From: Gracilariopsis chorda
Lineage: Eukaryota > Rhodophyta > Florideophyceae > Gracilariales > Gracilariaceae
Length of the DNA: 64,000 bases
NCBI GenBank assembly: GCA_003194525.1
Contig: NBIV01000273.1
Coordinates: 41,465-105,464 of the forward strand
Reading direction: 5' to 3'
Shown here piece after piece: positions 54,975 to 64,000 of the stretch (position 1 is its first letter; every line of letters begins with the position of its first letter). Under the pieces are notes generated by a model. That model was not told where the DNA came from. It did no database searches and was given only the letters and a program-made list of their open reading frames with translations. A program made the translations under genes and the position numbers.

Positions 54975-56234
54975 TCACGCACCGGGGATTAAATCGATCC
55001 GGTGTTCCGTTGCGTTAATCTCGCCAAGCGAGCCATCCCACATTGTGGTGAATTCCCGTAACATGGTACGGAGTTTGTCGCGGTGCGACTCTGGCACGTG
55101 GCTAAAGTCCAGCGCTTCAAGTGCTTTTTCCGGATCAATCCGGTCGTTGCTCGATGGAGCATTGTCCTGTGGAACATGTGTGGTTCGCAATTCCGAGTTA
55201 CTCGGTATGTTTGACGCTGAAGTAGCGGTTTCCTCCCCCTCCTTAGACTTGACGTCTTCGGACGGCGGGGCGAACTCCTCAGAAGAGGTGGTAACTCCGA
55301 GTACATCGGCGGCTGTCATCTTCGTTGGCAGCATTCCCATAGGATGGGGGGTTACACTCCCAATTACTTGGTGTTTTACCAGATACTGGGGGTGTTTGCC
55401 AAGGTTGGCAACCAATATCCGGAAAGGAACATCCGGGGAAATGGAGAAAATTCCATTAGCCAGCGCCAGCTGGGATTTCTCGTACAACGAGGCGAGGGGT
55501 TGTATAACCCGAAGACCGTGTTGACGGGAATTTACCTGCACCCAGAATTGGGACTCAGCCGGTATAGAAACCGAGGCAGCGACGCGGAGCTTGGTGGACT
55601 CGCGGGACGCGGGCGGTGGTTCCTGCGCAGCAGGGAGCGGAACTTGTTTCCGAGAGGACCGCTTTAGCGGGCGGCGAACAATCGGAACCGATGATCCGTC
55701 GTCAAGTTCTACACGCCTGAGGCGGGGCCTGATTGCGTCGACAAATCTGTCGCAGTAATCACATCCCAGTATCACTGGTGCTGCCAATGAACGGCAAACG
55801 ATGAAGTCCAACTTCACCGCAGAGGTACCAAGTCTCACGACGAGGTCCACTGTGCCCACCGTTTGTAACGGATTGTTGTTCGCATCCGAAATGTCGGGGA
55901 CCGCGTCAGAGCGGATACGAGACCGCACAAGCGGGGGTAACAATGATTCCACAACAAAGTTGGGGCCTGCACCTGTATCCAGGACGGTGAGAAACCTCAC
56001 CATAAACTGGGGATCAAGGCCAAGGTCGGCATAGACCTTATAATTGCGCTTGGCCAAGACCAAGACTCTACCGGGAATCCGGGGATTTTTACTCCGTATC
56101 CACGGGCGACGCAACACACCGAGGTGCGCAGAGTCCGCGTCAGCGGTGTCTTTCCTCGAGAGGACTTTCACCGAGGAGCGAGGCGAGTACGCCTCGGGCG
56201 CCAACAGCCTCGTTCTTGAGGACGCCTCTCCCAA
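54975..56234 (-). CDS. Gypsy aspartic protease and linker to RT
   Basis: A 419-codon frame. The N-terminal part is basic. The protease active site LDTGAGPNFV is at about residue 86, and the flap-distal VILGCDYCDRF at about 155-165. The linker before RT includes LASLYEKSQLALANG and ends at a TGA (54,975-54,977). The frame itself continues directly into RT, so a single change (CGA to TGA fits, a CpG transition) separates protease from RT. It is in a different frame from gag, whose stop lies 17 bases upstream of the ATG at 56,234. Confidence 0.85.
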   Translation of the reverse strand: MGEASSRTRLLAPEAYSPRSSVKVLSRKDTADADSAHLGVLRRPWIRSKNPRIPGRVLVLAKRNYKVYADLGLDPQFMVRFLTVLDTGAGPNFVVESLLPPLVRSRIRSDAVPDISDANNNPLQTVGTVDLVVRLGTSAVKLDFIVCRSLAAPVILGCDYCDRFVDAIRPRLRRVELDDGSSVPIVRRPLKRSSRKQVPLPAAQEPPPASRESTKLRVAASVSIPAESQFWVQVNSRQHGLRVIQPLASLYEKSQLALANGIFSISPDVPFRILVANLGKHPQYLVKHQVIGSVTPHPMGMLPTKMTAADVLGVTTSSEEFAPPSEDVKSKEGEETATSASNIPSNSELRTTHVPQDNAPSSNDRIDPEKALEALDFSHVPESHRDKLRTMLREFTTMWDGSLGEINATEHRIDLIPGA

Positions 56235-56251
56235 AGGGGAGACTCCCTCAG

Positions 56252-58424
56252 TTAGTTTTCCGCCTTCGGCGGTGGGTTGGTTTCCTCGACAACGAGTGCT
56301 TCATCCCGTTGACGGGGGTTTCTATCCGCATAAGCGGGGGTTGCAACGGATGGTTGCGTGATCTCCCGAATCGGGGTGTATGAAGCTTGCGGCGCACGCG
56401 AGGTCTGTGGTAGGGCATGGGAAAAGTCCGTTTTAGCACGGAGGTAGGAAGCCGTCGGGACGGAACGTTTCTCCTCTGGAGTGAGGGCCTCATAATTTGC
56501 CACCACCTTGGCCATATCCTTCAGTGAACAAATACACTGAGGTGAGGTATGGCCATGGGCATAGCACAGGTGGCAAATGAGAGCCAATACCGCGACACGC
56601 GGATTATTATTCCGAGTATCGGAGAAGCGAACCGCAGGGCGGGTGTCAGTCCATCCAGGCCGTTGATAACGGGATTGACCGTTTGAAAACGGGAGTCGTT
56701 GGGGTTGAACCCGACTGTTACCACCGTACAAAACGGGGTCTTCCGTTCCCGTATCACGGGTCATCTCCGTCGTTGACGGTAAATCACTGGTGGGTATCGA
56801 CACACCATCCTCCTGCACCAAATGCACGGTATCAAATCCCTGTCCAGGGTTCCCATCCGCGGTGAGCGGGAGTGAGGAAGCTTCGCTTTCCAGCAACAAC
56901 GCCTTGGCGGATTTAGACCGATTGTTCGGAGTTCTTGCACGAAGTGCATCCCTTCCGCTCGGGCGTGTTGGACCAGCTCGAGATAGGTGATCCTCCGCTT
57001 GTCCTCCCGATAACGGGTAACTAAACTCCGGATTGCCGGGTCAAGACCATCGATGAACATGGTACTGCGCTCCCCAGCGGGGTATACGTTACCACATCTG
57101 TGGAAAGCCTTGTTAAGGCGCACCGAGTAATCGGTCTCGGTCTCTCCAGCACGCTGGCGTGTATCTCGCAAAGCGAGGATAGCCTGCTGTATAGCGGTGT
57201 TTGTGGCGTAGGATCGCAGTAGATACTGCACAGCCTCCGGCCAGCAAGTAACTCCTCCCTCGGAGGCACGAGAAGATCCTCTGACAGAGTGTATTGGTCC
57301 TCCGCCACTCCCCGTAAGAAATACGGTAAAGCCAAATAGGCTTGTCCCTCATTCATACCGAGGATATCGGCCTCCGCTACAAAGCGGGATAGGAAATCCA
57401 GTACTAGGACTGGGTCCTCTCCAGTAAAATACTGGTTGCGGAGCGAGAGCTGCATTCGCTTAATGCATTCTCGCACCTTTCCCGTACCACGGGGCGTACG
57501 TCCAAGTGACGAGTCTTCGAGCCGGTAGTACCGGTATGATAAAAGCTTCCGGTAATCCGGGTTTGTCGGTTTCAATTCCCGGAGACCGGGGTGTCTTCTC
57601 CCCTTCTGGCGGGTTCGGACCACACCTTCAGTGGCCGATGACCGCTTCGAGCGGGAGGAGTAGCCTCGCTTCTCGTCCTCCGAGTCGGAGTCCGAGGAGC
57701 TCGAGCTAACCGAATGGTTTCGGGATGAGTCCGACGATGTCGAAGAATCGGAGTCCGAATATTTTCGGTGGTGTTTCCGTCGATGACGGCGTTTCTTCTT
57801 CCCAGCAAGGTGGTCGTTGTGCGATGCCTCGTTTACCGGATCACCCGGGGATGGTTTGTCCATGAGGACGAACTGCTACAGCGTCTCCAGGCGGGCACCA
57901 ATCCGATCAAATCGGGCTTCAACTCCTTCGATGAAGGTGGCGGGTTGCCCCAAACTCTCGAACACGGAGTTGACGTCAGACCGTAAAACACGGAGTTCCT
58001 CGGCGACCTCCTTTACGGGGGTTGCCAAGACCACCTCTTGGAGGGATTTTAGTTCCCCTACAAGGGTGTCATGGGCTGTCCACAGAGCGCGGACCTGGGA
58101 TTCCAGGGAAGTCCCCTGGGGGTTGTTATCGCCCGTTCCACGGGGGTTTGAAGCCGCGACAGCGGGAGCAGGCCGGGGAGCCTGGGGCACTGCGGCAACA
58201 GCCGGAGTCGATGCTGCATTCCCATGCGGGAGTGATAACGAGGGCAAAAGGAGGTTCCGGGGTTCCCGGTCGGGGGTATCATTCCGCGATGAAGCGGCGC
58301 CAGCACGGCTGGAACTTGTGCGTATAGGGATACGGGGTACGAACCGAACTTCGGAAGTGTCCGCGTTGTCGCGGGAGCGACTACGCGTAACCACTGGCTC
58401 CGCATCGGAGGGATTTCTCGACAT
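56252..58424 (-). pseudogene. gag: Gypsy gag with CCHC zinc knuckle, interrupted
   Basis: From ATG 58,424: 182 codons with a helical end (FDRIGARLETL), then TAG (57,876-57,878) followed in frame by CAG-TTC and a further 280-codon frame. The retrotransposon-gag fold is seen there (ECIKRMQLSLRNQYFTGED, FLSRFVAEADILG). Frameshifts near 57,243 and 56,930 carry the sense into QYLLRSYATNTAIQQAIL and then a frame ending at 56,252 with the knuckle CHLCYAHGHTSPQC (C-x2-C-x4-H-x4-C). Gag would form the particle shell. Three breaks mean this copy cannot make intact Gag without read-through and frameshifting. Confidence 0.85.
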
Positions 58425-58504
58425 GAGAAAATACCGTTACGAAGGGAAACGATCACGGAACTTCCGGTAAATAAGAACAAACCTCGTAAGAGGGAAAACA
58501 AAAA

Positions 58505-58526
58505 CCGATTCTAGGTCGGGAGACCA
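58505..58526 (-). other. Primer-binding site for a tRNA 3' end
   Basis: Three bases inside the 5' LTR the minus strand reads TGGTCTCCCGACCTAGAATCGG. Its complement has every mark of a tRNA 3' end: CGATTC (C56-R57-A58..C61), a 5-nt T-stem strand, a 7-nt acceptor strand TCGGGAG, A73 and CCA. The acceptor partner would start CTCCCGA. That is not initiator tRNA-Met, so another tRNA primes this element. Confidence 0.75.
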
Positions 58527-58529
58527 CTT

Positions 58530-59357
58530 TGTGGTGCAATGTCCCAAAGGGGAAAAACGCCGAGAAAGAAGTTCGGGATCTTCCTCTCACGAGGTGAACC
58601 CAGTTGGGTAGAGCCCTCCCAGAGGTGTCACGGCGAAGCCGGTTTGTAAAACCAGGGACACCTGTCGCGACTCGCGCAGGGAGGTGAAGGCGAAGAATCG
58701 GTATCCGCGTGAGCGGGGTGTGATCCTCAGTAAAGGTATGTTTCCACGTAACTGGGGCGTGTGGGAGGATGCGCACACGAGGGCCGCGGATAGCGGGAGG
58801 TGCTACCCTAAAAAGGGGGAAAAGGAAGGGCCAAGAGGAGGAAGAGAGGACGATGTGAGTCGTGAGAGCGACGGACAGATACGGCAATGCCGGTGGACAG
58901 GACTCCCTATACAGGGCGAAACACCAATATGATTGGAACAATTATACTCCCAAGGATGGGCTTCTTTAGATGTGCAAGGGGGTTAGATGTCCCGTGGTTT
59001 ACGGCGTTTCCCTCCAAGGAGGAGTAGAGTACGCGCGCAAGCGGCAACAACTAGAGCCAATTCCCCAGGTTGGGGTCCCTTGTTGGGGAAGGTTTACTGG
59101 TGCGACGGCACTGCGCCGTCGCACTAAGTACTATCTTCCCAGAAATGGGTGTGATAATAATAAATATTATTAACTAAAATATTCCACATTTCATGGCAAC
59201 ATCCACTACTGTGGCCAACCGCCAATTGACCCAAAACCGTGTTCCACGTGTCCATATCCACCATAGTGGGGCGTAGTTCATATACACACTACACAACCGA
59301 TAATATCGGCAAAGCGTTCAAGTACCCAGAATCCCTCCCTGAGGGCGTTGCACTTCA
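58530..59357 (-). repeat. 5' LTR of the young gypsy (copy B), shared with the next tandem copy
   Basis: 828 bp with the same ends as copy A, and about a dozen differences from it. The inner edge (58,530) is followed by the primer-binding site. The outer edge (59,357) is followed by the polypurine tract and antisense ORF of another copy, so this LTR serves as 5' LTR for one element and 3' LTR for the other. Confidence 0.88.
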
Positions 59358-59412
59358 TATCCCCCCCTAAGACGGGAAAACGACCGCGGACGCGGAGGAT
59401 TCCCAGACGAAA

Positions 59413-61276
59413 ATGGGTGATAAAAGCGCGTGCTCTGTCTCCGGTTCTCCGGTAAATCCCTCTGCACCAGAGTGCTCAAGCGCACAAACGACAACAACAG
59501 CCACCCTCCAAAAGGGAAAAATGAACGACGACAACAACATCAACAACCACAGCCAACCTCCGAGACTTCTCGGGCGATACACCACCGGTTTCCGGTCAGT
59601 TCCCCTGCCTCAGGGCGATCGACATCCGGTACAACCGGGGAATATGGCTGCTGCAGCCGACCATCCCTTCGCACTACCACCTTCGGTGGTGTCCTCCGGA
59701 AACACTCCGGTGTCCAGCTGGCCAACCTACAACACCCTGGTGGGGCTCAAACCGATGAATCGGAATCAAGCGTCGCGCCTGCGCCTTGCCCCGTGGTTTC
59801 ACCCGGTCGCTGTCCTCAATGAGGGATTGGTCACCGCTTATGCGGATGGCTCAGACACCCTTCCGGGGGATCTTCCGAGAGCAGTCACCACATCGTGGGA
59901 GTGGCGTCACCGGATTGCGATTCCGCGTCACCACCTCCGAAGAAATTCGGGCGAGACCGTCGCTGCAGCGCAGACCACGCTGACGCGCATGGCGTACCAA
60001 CGGCAGAGCCGGGCTCCATTCGATGTACCGGTCCCACCGGAGTTTGGCTTCGACGTTAGCTACTTCCGCACTCGCGGGGAGATTGGGTACGGCGAGAACC
60101 CGTTCCACCTCGAAACCCTCGCTTGGAGGAATTTCCCCGCAGCGCGGCAAGAAGCCCTTTGCTGGGAGCGACCGATTATTTGGGCGGAGTTCAGGTATCT
60201 TCCCCGGCAATACCGGTCCAACTTTCTCCAAAGCTTCGTCCGCTACGAGCGGCGTTGGCGATCCCGATTCGGGTATTTTATTCCGTATCAGAACGTGGAG
60301 ATAGAGCGGATTGCGCCGCCTCACCGACAAGGTCGGTATGTAGCACTCCCCGAGTGGTGGCGCTTCCATGAAGCCTGCCGGGGGTGCTCCATAGAACTCC
60401 CGCCGGTACTTACGTACCTCGGTTCGCTGCTCATGCAGGATCCCCGGTCGGGGGTTGTGGTCCGTAGTGGTTACGGAGTGGGCGGCCCGCACTGCGGCTT
60501 ATATCCTCAACGAGGCGTACGACCAGTATCGTCTCTGGTTCCTTCAACCGCGTGTGCGGGCAGCGATCCGAAACCTGGATCTTCGCATCCCCCTTGGGGG
60601 CCAGGCCAACAATGAAGAGGTCCTCCAATTACTTGGGTACATCGACAGCGTCAGCTGGAGTGAGGTCCTGCTGGAGCAAAGCGGTCGTCTGGATGGCAGC
60701 AGCGGTAACACCGGTGGTCCGGGACTCGGTAGAAACACTGCCCTTGCGGGGGATTTTATCTACTTCGACCCATGGGAGTTCCGGGAAAATTCCTCCGAGG
60801 AGGCGCGTGAGCTTCGCAATACGCCCCGGCATGTGCCGGAAGACCACCCGGTGGGGTATGTCGATTCTGACGACTACTACCGCGCATACGGCGGGGATGA
60901 TCCAATGGTCGATAACGAACCGGAAGAACCCGGGGAGATGGACGTAGAGGAAACCAGCGCTAGCGCGGAAGCTTTCCCAGAAGGGGTATCTCCGGCCGAG
61001 CCGGCTTCTGACCCTTCGGCGGCAAGTGCCGGACCTTCTATCCCCATTGGAGTGACGTCGAATGAAAACGAGATCATCGCACGTTTTCTCCGGGGTGCCG
61101 GTCTGAGCGCTGCCGAGGTATCGGGGGATGTCACCACCATAGCGGACGCGTTGGCCTACCGCCTCGCTGGTGGTTACGCCCCGGACGATGGGGTGAGTGA
61201 AACCTCTAGTCCAGTTTCCTGGTTCTTCTTTCCCTGGCTATGCCAGTTAGTGTGGTGTAGTATTGTGGGGAGCTAG
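59413..61276 (+). pseudogene. Antisense ORF, tandem copy, with two one-base indels
   Basis: Identical in sense to 48,547-50,334. An extra G in a G-run near 60,451 shifts the frame after about 345 codons. The original frame continues as 60,455-61,276. A missing G near 61,190 removes the native stop, adding about 27 foreign residues. Otherwise the sequence is nearly the same as the first copy. Confidence 0.85.
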
Positions 61277-61391
61277 CTGCTCCCTTGAATAAACTTTCCG
61301 GTTTAGAACGGTGCTTCTCGGTTAAGTTCCCCGTCTTCGACGGACCTTGCCTTGTTATCCTTTCCTATCGCTCTCCGCTCGCGCGGCAACG

Positions 61392-64000
61392 TTACCCAAC
61401 TTGGGCATTAACCAGCGTGGCTGGGGCTGCAGTTCCCGTTTGACGGTGGTATCGCAGGACCTGCGACCGTGGGAGGTGTTCAATTGGCTCCCACGCATCC
61501 CCACTGGGGTCGTACCCGTACCAGCGGACGCGGTATTGTAGAATACCATCCTGGTCCCAGGTGTGTCCGACAAGTCGGTCTACTACGAACTCTCGTTCGT
61601 AGACCTGCCGGCCGTGCCGGGTGGTGGTTGTACTTCCTTGCGGGGCTGCCCGCTGTGGGGTATAATGTCCCTTAGCAGGGTGTTCGGCGATAACTCCGGC
61701 GTTGCCGTGCGCTGTGATAGCGGCCGCTGCTCATGCGGGAAGATATCCCTCAAGAGGGTGTGTGGTGCCACGGTTTTCATCGGCAAGTCATTCCGCATTG
61801 GGGCAGGTTCATTTCCGCTTTCGCGGTATTGCGGGCGAACTGCCAGTCGACGGGGGAGTTGGGTTCCGCCTTCGCGGTTGAGCTCACGAACCGCGAGTTT
61901 GCAGGAACATGACCGCTCCTGCGGAATCGGCATTTCCACAATCCCCTGGGGATCCCGTACGACACGGTGATTGGCTGGCAAACCGCCTCCCTGCCAGGTG
62001 CACGAGCGCTCCGCACCATACGTTCCGGCGATGCCGTGGTGTCCCCGGCTACTGACGGGTTGCCTGGGGCTAACTCCGGTACACCGGTATTTTGGTCAAA
62101 ATTCCCCTTTGGGGGGTGCCGGGCAGGTGCCAATGACACCCTTTTCAGGGGCTTGGCCGCTAAGTGCGGTGCACCGTCTCCACACGGAGGAGCAGCGTCC
62201 GGTATGACCGGTTTCGAGCGTGCGATGGCGTGCGCTTTTTCCGAGTTCCTCAGTTCTTCCCCGCAGCGTTGCGGGAGGTGGCGCAAATTATTCCCTGGAA
62301 CGGGGGCTTCAATTCCGTCGACGACGGGAGGCGTTTCTGGCGCTTGCAGGCCAGGGCCTGAACCTTCGGCTGCGGCTTGGCTGCCTTTTTCCCCAGGAGG
62401 GGTGTGGGGATTTCCCAGCGGCGCTGGTGTATCTGGGCGCCTCTTTTCCGCAGGGCACGGGGCTGATCGACCTGATTGAACCGCTTCCGCGGGGACTTCC
62501 GCCAACGGCGGCTTCGAGGCATCGCCCTGCTGAGGGGATTGAGGGCAATCGTCACCATACTCTCTTATCGGGGATACTTCCCTGACAGGGGTTTGCGGTA
62601 GTTGCGCTTCAACTTCCGTGTAGCACGGTATATTTTCCGCGTTTGTGGCGATGCCTCCGGGATGGATCGGGCGATTGCATTTCTGCTGCTGCGGTATTGG
62701 AGGGAGGCTTCTCGTTTTCCCGTGACAAAAGGTGTATTTGCCGCTTTTGCGGGGCCTGCGCGTCTGGTTTCTGTTGCACAGCACTGCCCGGGAACGGGGA
62801 TTAGTGTCGCGTGATATACTCCGTGCTCCACGGTCAGTGTTCCGTATGTTACGGTGTGTTTCCCGTTGCGACGGCGATATCGTTCCTCGAAATCGAGTGT
62901 TCTCCTCCCCTCCTTAGACGGAGCGGCGGGATAAGGGATAACATTCCCCGCTTGGCGGGTATAAATTCGCGCCAATGGGCGGGCGTGGTAGGGCGGGCGC
63001 TGAGAGGCCGAATTACCCGGCTGAGCCGGTGAGTCCGACAGAGTCGGTAGGTCTGAGAGTCCCGGCTGGGGTTTGGTAGTACCGTAGGTCTAGTACTCCG
63101 GATGATTCCGGTGTTGCAGAGTCCGTAGAAACGGGTTGCCTGGATCCAGGACTACCTCTGACGAGGGAGGAGGGCAAGGACAACACGATCACGGGAAATC
63201 CATTCGTGCGTGTCGCCCATCTCTACCACGACAGTGTCGGTGTTAACAGAGATGACCTTGAAGGGTCCGTCCGCCACAGGCGAGAGTTTGTGACGCTTCT
63301 CCGTTCCGGGTTGTAGTACTCCTTCTGATGAAGACGTATTTATTTGCCCGAATCGGGGGGTCTTTCCTCGCAAGCGAGCGTCAAAATCCCGCTTGTAAGC
63401 GGCTTGGGCCGTGCCATAGACTTCCGCGCAGCGGGACCAGCTTGGAAAGCCATTGCTTCCATTGCTGCCGGTAGATACCCACAGATAGGAAATTGTCCAA
63501 GGTAGCTTGGGTTCCAGCGCCACAGGCGGGGGTGTTCTACATAGAACCAACTCGAATGGCGAAACTCCGGTAGTCCGGTGTACCTGCGTATTGTACGCGT
63601 AGGTTACCGCATCAGCGTAGAGATCCCAATTCGTTGGGTGGTCAGCGACGTAGGAACGTAACGCTGCGAGTAACGTCCGGTTAAACCGTTCAACTTGCCC
63701 ATTACACTGGGGGTTGTAGGTAGTCGTGAACAAGTTCTTGACATCCAGGATGCGACAAACCCTAAGAACTTGCTCACGAACTGTTTCCCGTTATCGGAGA
63801 GCACCTCCACAGGGGGAACGTAGACAAAAAGCCAGTGCGTCATCAGAGCCTGGACCACCATGAGAGCGGTTATCCTCCGAAGAGGGACAGTCCGTACTAG
63901 CTTAGAGAAGCGGTCGGTAATGACAAGTAGAAACTTGTTTCCACGTTTCGTGGTGAGTAATGGTCCGAGAATATCGATCGCAATAAACTCGAGCGGCGCC
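61392..64000 (-). pseudogene. Chromodomain, linker and integrase of the tandem copy, frameshifted
   Basis: Matches 50,526-53,160. Open pieces are 61,981-61,583 (chromodomain linker), 62,784-61,777 (linker), 62,975-62,565, 63,733-63,152 (NGQVERFNRTL through the GPY/F module) and 63,861-63,604 (LSDNGKQFVSKF). Breaks correspond to single-base losses in G or C runs, plus a short replaced stretch near 63,760 (AAACCCTAAG against AAACATCCTGG...). Confidence 0.85.

Larger units (their letters stand above)
47664..59357 (-). mobile_element. Young Ty3/gypsy chromovirus, 11.7 kb, with antisense ORF
   Basis: Minus-strand order: 5' LTR (58,530-59,357), primer-binding site, gag, protease, RT, RNase H, integrase with GPY/F and chromodomain. 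An ORF on the opposite strand comes next, then the polypurine tract and the 3' LTR (47,664-48,490). The two LTRs differ at only about a dozen sites, so insertion or rearrangement was recent. Coding frames still have several indels and two in-frame stops. The 5' LTR is shared with a second copy to the right, giving a tandem array. Short GC hairpins are dense throughout. Confidence 0.9.
59358..64000 (-). mobile_element. Second tandem gypsy copy, 3' part, cut by window end
   Basis: Repeats 48,491-53,160 almost base for base with an offset of about 10,866. It holds the polypurine tract, a broken antisense ORF, the chromodomain/linker region and part of integrase up to the core. From about 62,600 rightward, nearly every difference from the first copy is loss of one base in a homopolymer run. 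Confidence 0.9.

Noticed and set aside
56234-56252. Programmed frameshift between gag and protease
   Set aside because: No slippery heptamer was seen, and gag has other accidental frameshifts upstream.
18512-57878. UAG reassigned as a sense codon, because several genes have in-frame TAG
   Set aside because: TAA and TGA stops interrupt the decayed genes as well, frameshifts accompany them, and the intact NB-ARC gene ends normally.

Overview
This window is nuclear DNA of a eukaryote with few or no introns. The best guess is a red macroalga of the Chondrus crispus type. That rests on a long intronless NB-ARC/WD40 gene, a DUF3684-type gene, and a dense mix of chromovirus (Ty3/gypsy), Ty1/copia, PIF/Harbinger and KDZ-like elements. 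The species is inferred, not proven. I saw no rRNA, tRNA or CRISPR. Most coding sequence belongs to mobile elements, and most host-like genes are broken.

Layout. 1-1074: end of a degraded gypsy copy, with an LTR at 279-1074. 1.49-6.5 kb: two decayed housekeeping genes on the + strand, a Sec7 ARF-GEF and a MOT1/BTAF1 Swi2/Snf2 ATPase. 7.1-8.1 kb: an unidentified ORF. 8.4-25.3 kb: one old gypsy chromovirus on the - strand. Its integrase gene is split by a 10,743-bp DNA transposon at 11,826-22,568. That transposon has matching terminal inverted repeats, an 8-bp target duplication and subterminal CTAGC motifs. It carries a KDZ/Plavaka-like transposase, a coiled-coil gene, a DNA methyltransferase-SET fusion gene and a ParB-like gene. 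A 132-bp near-perfect hairpin lies between the last two. 25.3-29.3 kb: a truncated, decayed copia element. 29.6-38.1 kb: an intact 1402-aa NB-ARC/WD40 protein and a broken paralogue, with two solo LTRs of one family in opposite orientation, each with its own 5-bp target duplication. 38.7-40.0 kb: a dead PIF/Harbinger transposase. 40.3-44.5 kb: a frameshifted DUF3684-type gene. 44.6-46.7 kb: a broken gene of unknown function. 47.66-64 kb: a tandem, LTR-sharing array of a young chromovirus. One whole copy spans 47,664-59,357 and part of a second runs off the right end.

Two things stand out. First, the large DNA transposon pairs DNA-modifying and histone-methyltransferase-like domains with a ParB-like protein, like a self-contained chromatin-marking cargo. 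Second, the chromoviruses carry a long ORF antisense to gag-pol, between the chromodomain and the 3' LTR. It is present in the young element and, at the same position, in the old split one. The young element is also packed with short GC hairpins.
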